A stretch of 6,738 nucleotides of DNA from Tannerella sp. (GCA_031259505.1 JAIRLL010000241.1:1-6738), one strand, 5' to 3'; positions 1-5,778 are shown, counted from the first letter of the stretch. Numbers and translations are program-made. Notes: generated from the sequence alone by a model not told the origin.

Positions 1-696
1 TTCCGAATCAATACGTTATCCAGATATGTATATGATGATAACGGAAATCAATCAACGGTTGAAAATTATAACTATGTGAAAAGTGAAATGTCGACTCTAC
101 ATCGCTCTCCTACAGGTTATATATATATCAAGTATTGGGACAGGTACAAGGGCGGTAACGGCAATCATGGCAGCGCCGTCAATTACCGGTACGGCGAATT
201 GTTACTGCTTTATGCCGAAGCCATGAACGAGGCCTACAGCGCGTCGGGCGAAATACGCAATGCGCTAACCCAATTGCGTGCGCGTGTCGGAATGCCTGCC
301 GTTACGGAAACAACAAACCCGACAACGGAAAGTCTGCGGAAATTGATACGCAATGAACGTGTAGTGGAATTGTTAGGTGAGAATAAACGGTATTGGGACT
401 TGAAGCGCTGGCATCTGTTCGAAGAGCGACTGAACAGGAAACAGTACTCCATGCACATAGCCAGGACGTTCAATCCTGACGGCACGGCGGCTACTTACAT
501 GGATAAACTGACGATTCCCGTAAGTCTTGACGGCAGTAAAACGGAAGTGTTTGAAATTCCAAACGGCGCGAATGGCGGCGAACTGATTAATACAACCGTT
601 TTCCCCGGCGATAAATATTATGTATGGCCCATTCCCGAATCCGCTCTTCTGACAAGCAAAACAAATGCTTTAAAACAGCATCCGTTATGGCAATAA
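1..696 (+). CDS. SusD/RagB-family nutrient-binding outer-membrane lipoprotein, C-terminal part
   Basis: The frame is open from the first base, so the N-terminus, lipobox and TPR region lie outside the window; 231 residues remain. The C-terminal SusD/RagB domain is recognisable from ELLLLYAEAMNEAY (about residues 66-79), followed by RNALTQLRARVGMP and then IRNERVVELLGENKRYWDLKRW (about 116-137). The protein closes with YYVWPIPESALL...LKQHPLW, matching the usual family ending WPIP..E...NP.L.QNPGW. Proteins of this family sit on the cell surface as a lid on a SusC-type TonB-dependent transporter and bind oligosaccharides for import. The susC partner should lie just upstream, outside the window. 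Which glycan is bound cannot be read from this part. The GTG at position 76 is an internal codon, not a start. Family assignment is secure; substrate is unknown. Confidence 0.95.
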   Translation, partial: FRINTLSRYVYDDNGNQSTVENYNYVKSEMSTLHRSPTGYIYIKYWDRYKGGNGNHGSAVNYRYGELLLLYAEAMNEAYSASGEIRNALTQLRARVGMPAVTETTNPTTESLRKLIRNERVVELLGENKRYWDLKRWHLFEERLNRKQYSMHIARTFNPDGTAATYMDKLTIPVSLDGSKTEVFEIPNGANGGELINTTVFPGDKYYVWPIPESALLTSKTNALKQHPLWQ

Positions 697-722
697 ATTT
701 TTCATGAATGAGTTATATATGA

Positions 723-755
723 AAGTTGCGAACTCGCTTACGCAGTTCGCAACTT
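723..755 (+). terminator. Strong hairpin after the SusD-like gene, probable terminator
   Basis: The arms AAGTTGCGAACT (723-734) and AGTTCGCAACTT (744-755) form a perfect 12-bp stem closed by a 9-base loop, 26 bp after the SusD stop codon. It is followed by an A-rich tract (758-766), not a T tract, so it is not a textbook intrinsic terminator on the plus strand. Its position between the SusD-like stop and the next start, and its strength, suggest transcript termination or 3'-end protection. It could instead attenuate expression between lipoprotein and hydrolase. Confidence 0.5.
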
Positions 756-771
756 CTAAAAAAAATATCAG

Positions 772-972
772 ATGAACAAAAGATTGTTTATGCTGTTACT
801 GTGTTTTTCGGCAGTTATCATTCAGGCGTCCAATGACGCCGTTTCGGTTGCCGAAGATTTAGTTTCGCGGCAGTTTCCGGAATTAAAAAGTAAAGTACGG
901 TTTGAGCAGATTCCCGATGCAGAAAACGGTCATGGCTTAAACCCGTTGAATCATCTATTAAGCGGAGTTTAA
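772..972 (+). pseudogene. Truncated exported glycoside hydrolase N-terminus, possibly GH89 alpha-N-acetylglucosaminidase
   Basis: A 66-residue frame starts at an ATG 16 bp after the preceding hairpin. Residues 1-19 form a clear Sec signal peptide: a basic MNKR, a hydrophobic LFMLLLCFSAVII core and an alanine before the likely cut (QA/SND). The stretch DLVSRQFPELKSKVRFEQIPDAENGH (about residues 29-54) resembles, from memory, the start of the N-terminal domain of bacterial alpha-N-acetylglucosaminidases (GH89), where such text precedes a [DV]F-rich strand and the catalytic barrel. Here similarity stops after ENGH, and a stop codon follows 12 residues later. I found no continuation in any plus-strand frame. 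A full enzyme would be roughly 700 residues, so this is most likely a remnant left by deletion or insertion near position 935. The location after a SusD gene fits a hydrolase of the same locus. The family call is tentative; the truncated, exported nature is clearer. It could alternatively be a genuine small secreted protein. Confidence 0.5.
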
Positions 973-1048
973 AAATAATCCAGACTTGAAATAATATCGT
1001 TCAATATAAACCGGGCGGAGTTGCGGATTTACAGCCATGCTGCCGCCT

Positions 1049-1058
1049 CTGCCGGCAG
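1049..1058. repeat. 10-bp perfect palindrome
   Basis: CTGCCGGCAG reads identically on both strands. It lies in a locally GC-rich stretch immediately before the hairpin at 1060-1079, at the left edge of the structured segment. It may be part of an element end or a binding site; no function is assigned. Confidence 0.5.
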
Positions 1059-1059
1059 A

Positions 1060-1079
1060 CATTCTTTACCGCAAGAATG
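1060..1079. repeat. Short hairpin, 7-bp stem
   Basis: CATTCTT (1060-1066) pairs with AAGAATG (1073-1079) around a 6-base loop. Its right arm overlaps the left arm of the longer inverted repeat at 1075-1152, so the two structures are mutually exclusive in a single strand. Confidence 0.5.
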
Positions 1080-1152
1080 ACTGAATAACCGAATGCGGAT
1101 ACCTCCCATCCCGGGAATGAATAAATTCAAAGATGCTATTATTCAGTCATTC
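1075..1152. repeat. 14-bp perfect inverted repeat enclosing 50 bp
   Basis: GAATGACTGAATAA (1075-1088) and TTATTCAGTCATTC (1139-1152) are exact reverse complements separated by 50 bp. The enclosed DNA contains the palindrome TCCCGGGA (1109-1116). A perfect 14-bp match at this distance is unlikely by chance and resembles the ends of a tiny non-autonomous element or a long hairpin. No target-site duplication was identified, and no transposase lies in the window. Confidence 0.6.
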
Positions 1153-1173
1153 AGTAAGGCAGTCCCCACTCTG

Positions 1174-1190
1174 CGAAGACTCTGTCTTCG
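1174..1190. repeat. Compact hairpin, 7-bp stem with 3-base loop
   Basis: CGAAGAC (1174-1180) pairs with GTCTTCG (1184-1190) around TCT. No T-tract follows on either strand, so it is not an obvious intrinsic terminator. It could be part of a dispersed repeat; copies elsewhere in the genome would have to be sought. Confidence 0.45.
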
Positions 1191-1340
1191 TCGTGATGCA
1201 TTACGCAACACCTTTTTGCCCGACCTCAATCCCAAGTGGCTGATTACTGAATTTGGACAAAATACAGACTGCACCCCGCGGCATTACCTCGTTGAAATAC
1301 TTATGCGAAGAAATGTGGCCGACGGCGCATTGCCGGGAAT

Positions 1341-1439
1341 TTACCCTAACTTTGAAACAGAACCGGAATGTCCTTACCCTGATTTTCGTACAGACTTCTT
1401 CGATTTATACCCTAATTTTGAAACAAAAGCATTATCTTT
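1341..1439 (+). repeat. Three degenerate 33-bp tandem repeats upstream of the ATPase gene
   Basis: Copies begin at 1341 (TTACCCTAACTTTGAAACAG), 1374 (TTACCCTGATTTTCGTACAG) and 1407 (ATACCCTAATTTTGAAACAA), spaced exactly 33 bp. The first 20 bases of each copy are conserved; the remaining 13 differ. Copies 1 and 3 carry an exact TAnnTTTG box (1347-1354, 1413-1420), with a decayed version in copy 2. The spacing of about three helical turns would place the boxes on one face of the DNA. The copies lie directly before the ATPase start, so a regulatory role is the simplest reading. In one plus frame they would also encode an 11-residue repeat, YP[ND]F[ER]T, but I do not consider that frame a gene. 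Confidence 0.6.
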
Positions 1440-1440
1440 G
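1433..1440 (+). promoter_or_regulatory. Possible Bacteroidetes -7 box for the ATPase gene
   Basis: TATCTTTG is an exact match to the TAnnTTTG -7 consensus of the Bacteroidetes housekeeping sigma factor. It lies 17 bp before the ATPase ATG, which would give a leader of only about 10 bases. No TTTG -33 element occurs at the usual 19-21 bp distance. The TAATTTTG at 1413-1420 is an alternative that would give a leader of about 30 bases. The assignment is therefore uncertain. Confidence 0.4.
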
Positions 1441-1457
1441 CAGAAAAATTCAGGAAT

Positions 1458-2801
1458 ATGTTTGAAAGAAATATCATTACGGAATTGGAAATGTGGGCAG
1501 CAAGACCAAATCGCAAACCATTAATATTAAGAGGTTCCCGTCAGACGGGCAAAACTACGCTTGTAGACGGTTTTTCACGGAACTTTGAAAATTATCTCAA
1601 TCTGAATCTTGAAAAAAATCCGAATGCAATGACACTGTTCGAAAAAGAACAGGAAATTGACGATCTTCTGGCTGAAATCTTCCTGTTTTGCAACAGGGAA
1701 AAACGGGATGGAAGAACGCTTCTGTTTATCGACGAAATTCAAAATTCAAAAACGGCAATCATGAAACTTCGCTATTTTTACGAAGCGAAGATACCCGGTT
1801 TATACGTAATTGCAGCAGGGTCGCTGTTGGAGACGATGCTGAGCAAAAACGTATCGTTTCCTGTAGGACGTGTAGAATATTTGGCAGTTCGTCCCTGCAC
1901 TTTCTGTGAATTTTTACGGGCTGTCGGCGAAACATTACTCGAAAAAGCGTTGACCGACATTCGAATACCTGAAGCATTGCACGGCAGGACAATGAATTTG
2001 TTTAATACTTTCACACTGACAGGCGGAATGCCTGAAGCAGTTGCCGATTATGCCGAAAACAAAGATTTTGCAGGATTGAACAGAATCTACGAAAGTTTGC
2101 TGACAAGTTACCACGATGATGTGAAAAAATATGCCCGCAACGAAACGATGAGCCAGATCATTCGTCATATTTTGCAGGAAGGCTGGAAATTTGCCACAGA
2201 ACGCATTACACTGGGCGGTTTTGCTGGTTCGTCGTATAAGGCGCGCGAAATGGGCGAGGCTTTTCGCACACTGGAAAAGACTTTTATTCTGGAACTTTGC
2301 TACCCTGCAACTAATTGCCTCCCGCCAATAGTTAAAAACCTGAGACGCGCGCCAAAATTACTGTGGCTTGATTGCGGATTAGTTAATTATGCCGCTGGCG
2401 TACAAAAGGAAATACTCGGTGCAACCGATATTTCCGACGTGTGGCGAGGAAAAATAGCCGAACAGATTGTAGCTCAGGAACTGCTCGCCATAGACAGCCG
2501 TGTTTCAAGTCGGCGAACTTTTTGGGTGCGCGATAAAAACACCTCCCAGGCAGAAGTAGATTTTGTTTTGCAACACAATAGCCGGATTATCCCCGTTGAA
2601 GTAAAATCGGGGCATAACTCCAAACTCAAATCCTTGCATTTGTTTATGGATGAATGTCCTCACAATATTGCGGTACGCGTTTGGTCGCAGCCGTTTTCAA
2701 TCGACGAAGTTACAACGCAAAAAGGAAAAAAGTTCAGACTTGTTAACTTGCCATTCTATTATGCAGGGGTGTTGGAAACAATAATTAATCAAATAATATG
2801 A
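1458..2801 (+). CDS. AAA-type ATPase with DUF4143 / PD-(D/E)XK-like C-terminal domain
   Basis: This complete 447-residue protein has an N-terminal P-loop ATPase domain. Walker A is GSRQTGKTT (residues 26-34), Walker B is LLFIDEIQ (88-95), and a sensor-like segment LYVIAAGSLLE lies at 115-125. The middle region, including GGMPEAVADY, is typical of the DUF4143 group. Near the C-terminus, EVDFV (366-370) and IPVEVKSG (D368, E381, K383) match the D...ExK pattern of the PD-(D/E)XK nuclease fold common in these ATPases. The length fits the family's usual 370-450 residues, so it appears intact. Biological role is unsettled: such genes are often multicopy in Bacteroidetes and archaea and are suspected of involvement in mobile DNA or stress. 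There is no partner gene in the same orientation; the left neighbour is a broken gene and the right neighbour, ruvC, is convergent. The ATG is supported by the family-like opening MFERNIITEL and a weak AGGA just upstream. The family call is firm; nuclease activity is inferred. Confidence 0.93.
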   Translation: MFERNIITELEMWAARPNRKPLILRGSRQTGKTTLVDGFSRNFENYLNLNLEKNPNAMTLFEKEQEIDDLLAEIFLFCNREKRDGRTLLFIDEIQNSKTAIMKLRYFYEAKIPGLYVIAAGSLLETMLSKNVSFPVGRVEYLAVRPCTFCEFLRAVGETLLEKALTDIRIPEALHGRTMNLFNTFTLTGGMPEAVADYAENKDFAGLNRIYESLLTSYHDDVKKYARNETMSQIIRHILQEGWKFATERITLGGFAGSSYKAREMGEAFRTLEKTFILELCYPATNCLPPIVKNLRRAPKLLWLDCGLVNYAAGVQKEILGATDISDVWRGKIAEQIVAQELLAIDSRVSSRRTFWVRDKNTSQAEVDFVLQHNSRIIPVEVKSGHNSKLKSLHLFMDECPHNIAVRVWSQPFSIDEVTTQKGKKFRLVNLPFYYAGVLETIINQII

Positions 2802-2925
2802 TACGGAACAAATTATCAAAGACATTTCCGCTGATAAGCAGGTATTCGCAAAAACGGTATGCACGGGCGACAGCAGAGATGAAAACCGGAGAACTTGTTT
2901 TATTTTTATTTTGCATCCCTCACCG

Positions 2926-3486
2926 CTATTTCCTGACCTTGTCCGGGTGTCTGGCAATAAAATCCTTCCAGTTTGAGGAATCTTTTCCCTCTTTGGGTCG
3001 GTTGGCTTGCAGGTAGTGGCAGTAGGCGGCGGCAAGACCGTCGGTAGCGTCCAGTTGCGGCAGCATATTTTCGTCGGGAATATGGAGGATATGCTGCAAC
3101 ATGCCGGCGACCTGTTCCTTGGCAGCATTTCCGTTTCCCGTGATAGCCATTTTGATTTTCAGCGGCGCGTATTCGAAGACGGGAATATCGTGGTTGAGCG
3201 CCGCCGTGATGGCCGCACCCTGCGCGCGGCCGAGTTTGAGCATGCTCTGCACGTTTTTCCCGAAAAACGGCGCTTCGATAGCCAGTTCGTCGGGATGATA
3301 TTCGTCTATCAGCGCAGTCATACGTTCGTAGATACGGCGGAGACGGACGTAGTGGTCGTCGAATTTGCTGAGCGACAGTACGCCCATCGCCTCGATACGC
3401 GGCTTGTTGCGTTCGACGGCAAGTATGCCGTAGCCCATTACGATGGTGCCGGGGTCGATGCCCAGTATAATGCGGTCGCGAATCAT
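2926..3486 (-). CDS. ruvC: Crossover junction endodeoxyribonuclease RuvC
   Basis: RuvC is a dimeric, Mg-dependent resolvase that cuts Holliday junctions delivered by RuvAB during recombination and fork repair. The 186-residue product shows the RNase H-like fold signature ILGIDPGT (7-14) and all four acidic catalytic residues: D11, E71 (in [11 protein letters not shown]), D146 and D149 (in QLDATDGLA). The conserved [10 protein letters not shown] segment is at 117-126. I chose the ATG at 3486 ([14 protein letters not shown]). An upstream in-frame start at 3576 would add 30 residues with no RuvC similarity and would run through the promoter. Length matches other Bacteroidales RuvC proteins. The gene is monocistronic here: convergent with the ATPase gene, divergent from tRNA-Ala, with no ruvA or ruvB nearby. 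The identification is secure. Confidence 0.97.
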   Translation of the reverse strand: MIRDRIILGIDPGTIVMGYGILAVERNKPRIEAMGVLSLSKFDDHYVRLRRIYERMTALIDEYHPDELAIEAPFFGKNVQSMLKLGRAQGAAITAALNHDIPVFEYAPLKIKMAITGNGNAAKEQVAGMLQHILHIPDENMLPQLDATDGLAAAYCHYLQANRPKEGKDSSNWKDFIARHPDKVRK

Positions 3487-3523
3487 ATCCGGTCTGATTG
3501 TTTTTTTGCTGTCAAAATTTGAG

Positions 3524-3531
3524 CAAAGATA
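3524..3531 (-). promoter_or_regulatory. -7 promoter box for ruvC
   Basis: On the minus strand this reads TATCTTTG, an exact TAnnTTTG box. It would start transcription around 3517 and give ruvC a leader of about 30 bases. No clear TTTG -33 element lies upstream; the corresponding region overlaps the plus-strand -7 box of tRNA-Ala. Confidence 0.6.
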
Positions 3532-3554
3532 AAGGATATATCCGTAAAAACATT

Positions 3555-3562
3555 TATCTTTG
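3555..3562 (+). promoter_or_regulatory. -7 promoter box for tRNA-Ala
   Basis: TATCTTTG matches the Bacteroidetes -7 consensus exactly and lies 18 bp before the mature tRNA 5' end, so transcription should begin near 3569 with a short 5' leader for RNase P to remove. A matching -33 element is not evident. The box is the mirror image of the ruvC box, and the two share flanks. Confidence 0.6.
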
Positions 3563-3580
3563 TACGCGAAAAACAAAATC

Positions 3581-3654
3581 GGGGTATTAGCTCATCTGGC
3601 TAGAGCGCGACACTGGCAGTGTCGAGGTGACCGGTTCGAGTCCGGTATACTCCA
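3581..3654 (+). tRNA. tRNA-Ala, anticodon GGC
   Basis: The 74-base gene folds into a complete cloverleaf. The acceptor arm is GGGGTAT (3581-3587) with ATACTCC (3647-3653), the D stem GCTC/GAGC, and the anticodon stem CGACA/TGTCG around loop CTGGCAG (3613-3619). The variable loop is AGGTG, and the T stem ACCGG/CCGGT encloses TTCGAGT. The anticodon GGC (3615-3617) reads GCC and GCU alanine codons. The acceptor arm contains the G3-U70 wobble pair, the classical identity element for alanyl-tRNA synthetase, and the discriminator base is A. The 3' CCA is not encoded (CAC follows), so it must be added enzymatically. Confidence 0.97.
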
Positions 3655-3681
3655 CACACCTCCCTCCCGCGTCGATATTCA

Positions 3682-3717
3682 ATGCAGTACAGACCGCACC
3701 GGTTCTGCATATCTTTT
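3682..3717 (+). terminator. Possible terminator after tRNA-Ala
   Basis: ATGCAG (3682-3687) can pair with CTGCAT (3705-3710), enclosing ACCG-CAC-CGGT (3693-3703). An alternative pairs CAGACCG with CGGTTCTG with one bulge. The run ATCTTTT follows at 3711-3717. The site lies between convergent tRNA-Ala and tatD, where a terminator is expected, but the stem is interrupted and the T-run short. Confidence 0.4.
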
Positions 3718-3731
3718 CCCTGCATGGGGCG

Positions 3732-4352
3732 TCACCCGATTTTCCGGAAATTTTCTTCTATCTGCCGCGACAGATCTTCCTGCGCGACGTCGAGCGACGC
3801 GGCGAGTGCGGCATATACGTCGCGTATGTCAATACCGTCGTCGTCGTCGGTTTCGGCAAACAGTCTGCGCGCCATCCATGCGCGCGACGCGGCTTCCGCC
3901 CTGAAATGCAGGCCGAACGAAAGGTAGAAACCGGCATTGAGCAGTTGACCGGCAAGCGTGCCGTTGCCCCTGAACCCGTGAACAATCCACGGGACGTGGC
4001 TACCGGACGTTTTACGTATGCGCAGCAACTCGCCCCACGCCTTGACACAGTGAATGATGAGAGGTTTCCCCGTCGCCTCCGCCAGTTTGATGTGGGCGAT
4101 GAACAGCGCTTCCTGTACGGCGAGCGACGGGCCGTGGCGCCTGTCCAGACCCGTTTCTCCGATTGCCGCCACGAGGGGATTTTTCGCCAGTTCATACAGC
4201 AGAGGCAGGGCATCGCCGGAGGCTTCGCGGGGATGAATGCCTGCGGCGTAGCGGACCTGCGGGCTGAGCGCCGGCCGGCGGATGTCTGCCGCGACAATCG
4301 CCCGGTCTTCGGGGCGAACGGACATTCGGTGCGTATGGACATCGCAATACAT
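3732..4352 (-). CDS. TatD-family metal-dependent hydrolase (compact Bacteroidales type)
   Basis: TatD-family proteins are TIM-barrel, two-metal hydrolases; characterised members act as DNases or on related phosphodiester substrates. The 206-residue product retains the expected metal ligands: D4-V-H6-T-H8 at the start, E66 in IGETGLDRR, H101 in LIIHCVKA, H125 in IVHGFRG, and D169 in FAETDDDD. At 206 residues it is shorter than the roughly 260 of E. coli TatD, but I recall similar compact forms in Bacteroidales. An in-frame GTG lies one codon before the chosen ATG (4355); the ATG is preferred because it needs no rare start codon. It is the last gene of the minus-strand operon, 7 bp after the yidD stop. 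Base composition is visibly GC-richer than that of the ATPase or DUF4271 genes. The exact substrate here is unknown. Confidence 0.92.
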   Translation of the reverse strand: MYCDVHTHRMSVRPEDRAIVAADIRRPALSPQVRYAAGIHPREASGDALPLLYELAKNPLVAAIGETGLDRRHGPSLAVQEALFIAHIKLAEATGKPLIIHCVKAWGELLRIRKTSGSHVPWIVHGFRGNGTLAGQLLNAGFYLSFGLHFRAEAASRAWMARRLFAETDDDDGIDIRDVYAALAASLDVAQEDLSRQIEENFRKIG

Positions 4353-4359
4353 CACGGCA

Positions 4360-4581
4360 TTACGGGACAGGGTCGTATCCGTGTCCTCCCCAGGGATGGC
4401 ACCGGCAGATTCGTTTGAGCGCCAGCCGCAAGCCTTTCAGCGGCCCGTGCTTTTTGAGCGCCTGCACGGCATATTCCGAACACGTCGGTGTGTAGCGACA
4501 CGTGGCCGGTTTCAGCGGAGAGATGCAGTATTTGTAGAAATAGACAGGCATCAGGAGGATTTGCACGAGCAGACGTTTCAT
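4360..4581 (-). CDS. yidD: Membrane protein insertion efficiency factor YidD
   Basis: YidD is a small, peripherally membrane-bound protein that assists the YidC insertase. The 73-residue product has the amphipathic N-terminal segment [23 protein letters not shown], the hallmark [15 protein letters not shown] (28-42, with C28 and C34) and the C-terminal [14 protein letters not shown] (60-73, with C61). This is the full family length. Its ATG overlaps the rnpA stop as ATGA (4 bp), implying translational coupling. The rnpA-yidD pairing is conserved across bacteria, although in most phyla it lies beside rpmH and yidC near the origin and not beside hemD and tatD as here. Confidence 0.97.
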   Translation of the reverse strand: MKRLLVQILLMPVYFYKYCISPLKPATCRYTPTCSEYAVQALKKHGPLKGLRLALKRICRCHPWGGHGYDPVP

Positions 4582-5018
4582 TTTTCCGAATCTTCAAATT
4601 CTGAATCCTGAATTTCACACTGTGTTCCGCACACTTTTCTGCAAAGCGTATGCAGCGCCTTTTCCATAGCCCGTCCGACAGTCGCAAAAGCAGATTTCCG
4701 GGTGTCCAGATAAAGAAAAGCCACCAGCAACGACTGTCCGCCGCCGGCAAGCGCACCGGTCAGGACGTGTTTGCGGAGCCGGTAGTTTTCGCGTATCCTG
4801 CGTTTGACGAAGTTGCGGTCTGTGGCGTGTCTCAGTTTCTTTTTCGGCACGTGCACCAGTACGGACACTGTCTCCGTCCGTTTGTCTTTTTCCATGTGAA
4901 AATAGATGACGCGCAGAGGATAGACCACAAAAGACGAGCCGTTTGCAAAGAGCGTATCCACATGGCGCTTTCCGGACAGCCGCTCGCTTTTAGTGAGTGT
5001 TGCACGCCTGTTGTCCAT
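4578..5018 (-). CDS. rnpA: Ribonuclease P protein component
   Basis: RnpA is the basic protein subunit that binds the RNase P RNA and helps it cleave 5' leaders from tRNA precursors. The 146-residue product opens with the conserved [20 protein letters not shown]. It contains the RNR signature [13 protein letters not shown] (68-80), which contacts the catalytic RNA, preceded by [18 protein letters not shown]. The conserved domain ends near residue 130. The remaining tail, [13 protein letters not shown], is acidic and low in complexity. The ATG at 5018 lies inside the end of hemD (29-bp overlap) and fits the position of conserved residues; no later start would preserve the LTKSERL motif. Identification is secure. 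Confidence 0.97.
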   Translation of the reverse strand: MDNRRATLTKSERLSGKRHVDTLFANGSSFVVYPLRVIYFHMEKDKRTETVSVLVHVPKKKLRHATDRNFVKRRIRENYRLRKHVLTGALAGGGQSLLVAFLYLDTRKSAFATVGRAMEKALHTLCRKVCGTQCEIQDSEFEDSEK

Positions 5019-5778
5019 TTTTTCTATCGCCGGATTCCCGTTTCAGATACAGTTCGAGAGCTGCCGTCATTGAAGGGGCTTCGGGAGTCGGGGCTTCCAC
5101 GTCGAGCCGCAGACCGGCTTCCAGCGCCGCCCTGGCCGTAGATGGTCCGAAACATCCGATCTTGATGTTTTCCTGCCTGAAATCGGGAAAATTCTTCAAC
5201 AGCGAAGAGATGCCCGCAGGACTGAAGAAGAGAAGCATGTCGTAGTCGAACTTCTCGTCTTTGGAAAATTCTGTCGATACGGTACGGTACATCACGGAAG
5301 TCCTGTAATGTATTTTTTTCGTATTTATAAGATTCATCAAATCATCCCTGTGCACGTCCGATGTGGGCATAAGGTATTTCTCCTTCGAATGTTTGGAGAT
5401 GACGGCTGCCAGGTCTTCCGGTCTTCCGGTCTGACCGTAAAAGATTTTCCGCTTCCGGTAGATGATATATTTCTGCAGATAGACTGCAATGGTTTCCGTC
5501 ATGCAGAAATACTTCATCGTTTCCGGGATGGCTACTCGCAGGTCTTCGCACAGATGGAAGAAATGGTCGATGGCCGTACGGGCAGTAAAAACGATGGCCG
5601 TGTAATCCAGAATGGAAATTTTCTGCTGCCTGAATTCTCTGGCTGTCAGGGGTTCAACTTTGATGAACGGACGGAAGTCTATCTCCACGCCGTATTTCTC
5701 TGCAATGGAAAAGTACGGAGACTTTTCTGATGCAGGCTTGGGTTGCGATACCAGTAACTTTTTAATACTCAGTGCCAT
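4990..5778 (-). CDS. hemD: Uroporphyrinogen-III synthase (HemD)-family protein
   Basis: HemD converts hydroxymethylbilane to uroporphyrinogen III in tetrapyrrole synthesis. The 262-residue product fits the two-domain HemD fold. Domain 1 begins IKKLLVSQPKPASEKSPYF, followed by TAIVFTARTAIDHFF (60-74). Domain 2 carries YDMLLFFSPAGISSLLKNFP (179-198) and IKIGCFGPSTARAALEAGLRL (206-225). The family lacks strictly conserved catalytic residues, so activity cannot be judged from motifs. I recall a very similar protein throughout Bacteroidales, including lineages that need external haem, so the physiological role in this clade is uncertain. The ATG at 5778 overlaps the end of the DUF4271 gene by 10 bp, and the 3' end overlaps rnpA by 29 bp, so all three are probably translated from one message. 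No other haem genes are in the window. Family call strong; enzymatic role moderate. Confidence 0.88.
   Translation of the reverse strand: MALSIKKLLVSQPKPASEKSPYFSIAEKYGVEIDFRPFIKVEPLTAREFRQQKISILDYTAIVFTARTAIDHFFHLCEDLRVAIPETMKYFCMTETIAVYLQKYIIYRKRKIFYGQTGRPEDLAAVISKHSKEKYLMPTSDVHRDDLMNLINTKKIHYRTSVMYRTVSTEFSKDEKFDYDMLLFFSPAGISSLLKNFPDFRQENIKIGCFGPSTARAALEAGLRLDVEAPTPEAPSMTAALELYLKRESGDRKNGQQACNTH

Larger units (their letters stand above)
973..1457. other. 485-bp region without a convincing gene; structure-rich leader of the ATPase gene
   Basis: Stop codons occur in all plus-strand frames just after 972. The long plus-strand frame at 1093-1524 has no family resemblance that I can see and runs into the ATPase gene. 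The segment contains a 10-bp palindrome (1049-1058), two short hairpins (1060-1079, 1174-1190), a 14-bp perfect inverted repeat (1075-1088 with 1139-1152), and three degenerate 33-bp repeats (1341-1439). These lie between the truncated hydrolase and the ATPase start, so this is probably partly scar DNA and partly regulatory DNA. Confidence 0.6.

Noticed and set aside
1341..1439. CRISPR array
   Set aside because: The period is 33 bp, but there are only three units, the copies are degenerate and there is no alternation of constant repeats with unique 30-40 bp spacers. No cas gene is in the window.
1093..1524. 143-codon plus-strand frame covering the leader of the ATPase gene
   Set aside because: No family resemblance, it runs 67 bp into the ATPase gene in another frame, and it covers the inverted repeats. 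The repeated YPNFET peptide is better explained by the DNA repeats.
2797..2976. Plus-strand frame after the ATPase stop reading DTEQIIKDISADKQVFAKTV, possible gene remnant
   Set aside because: It looks protein-like for about 30 residues but has no start codon, lies mostly in a 124-bp gap and runs into ruvC; too little to call. A translated search of 2797-2925 would settle it.
2697..3128. 143-codon minus-strand frame between the ATPase and ruvC
   Set aside because: It overlaps the 3' end of both genes in other frames and shows no domain or signal.
1458..3486. ATPase plus RuvC as a joint recombination or defence module
   Set aside because: The genes are convergent, not co-transcribed, and RuvC is an ordinary full-length housekeeping resolvase; adjacency alone does not support a system.
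3007..3522. 171-codon plus-strand frame opposite ruvC
   Set aside because: It is a shadow of ruvC, whose four catalytic acids are intact on the minus strand.
3627..4418. 263-codon plus-strand frame opposite tatD
   Set aside because: It is the antisense of tatD, open because of high GC content; tatD has all expected metal ligands, and this frame has no recognisable motif and starts inside the tRNA gene.
5308..5730. 140-codon plus-strand frame opposite hemD
   Set aside because: Antisense shadow of a well-conserved gene, with no motif of its own.
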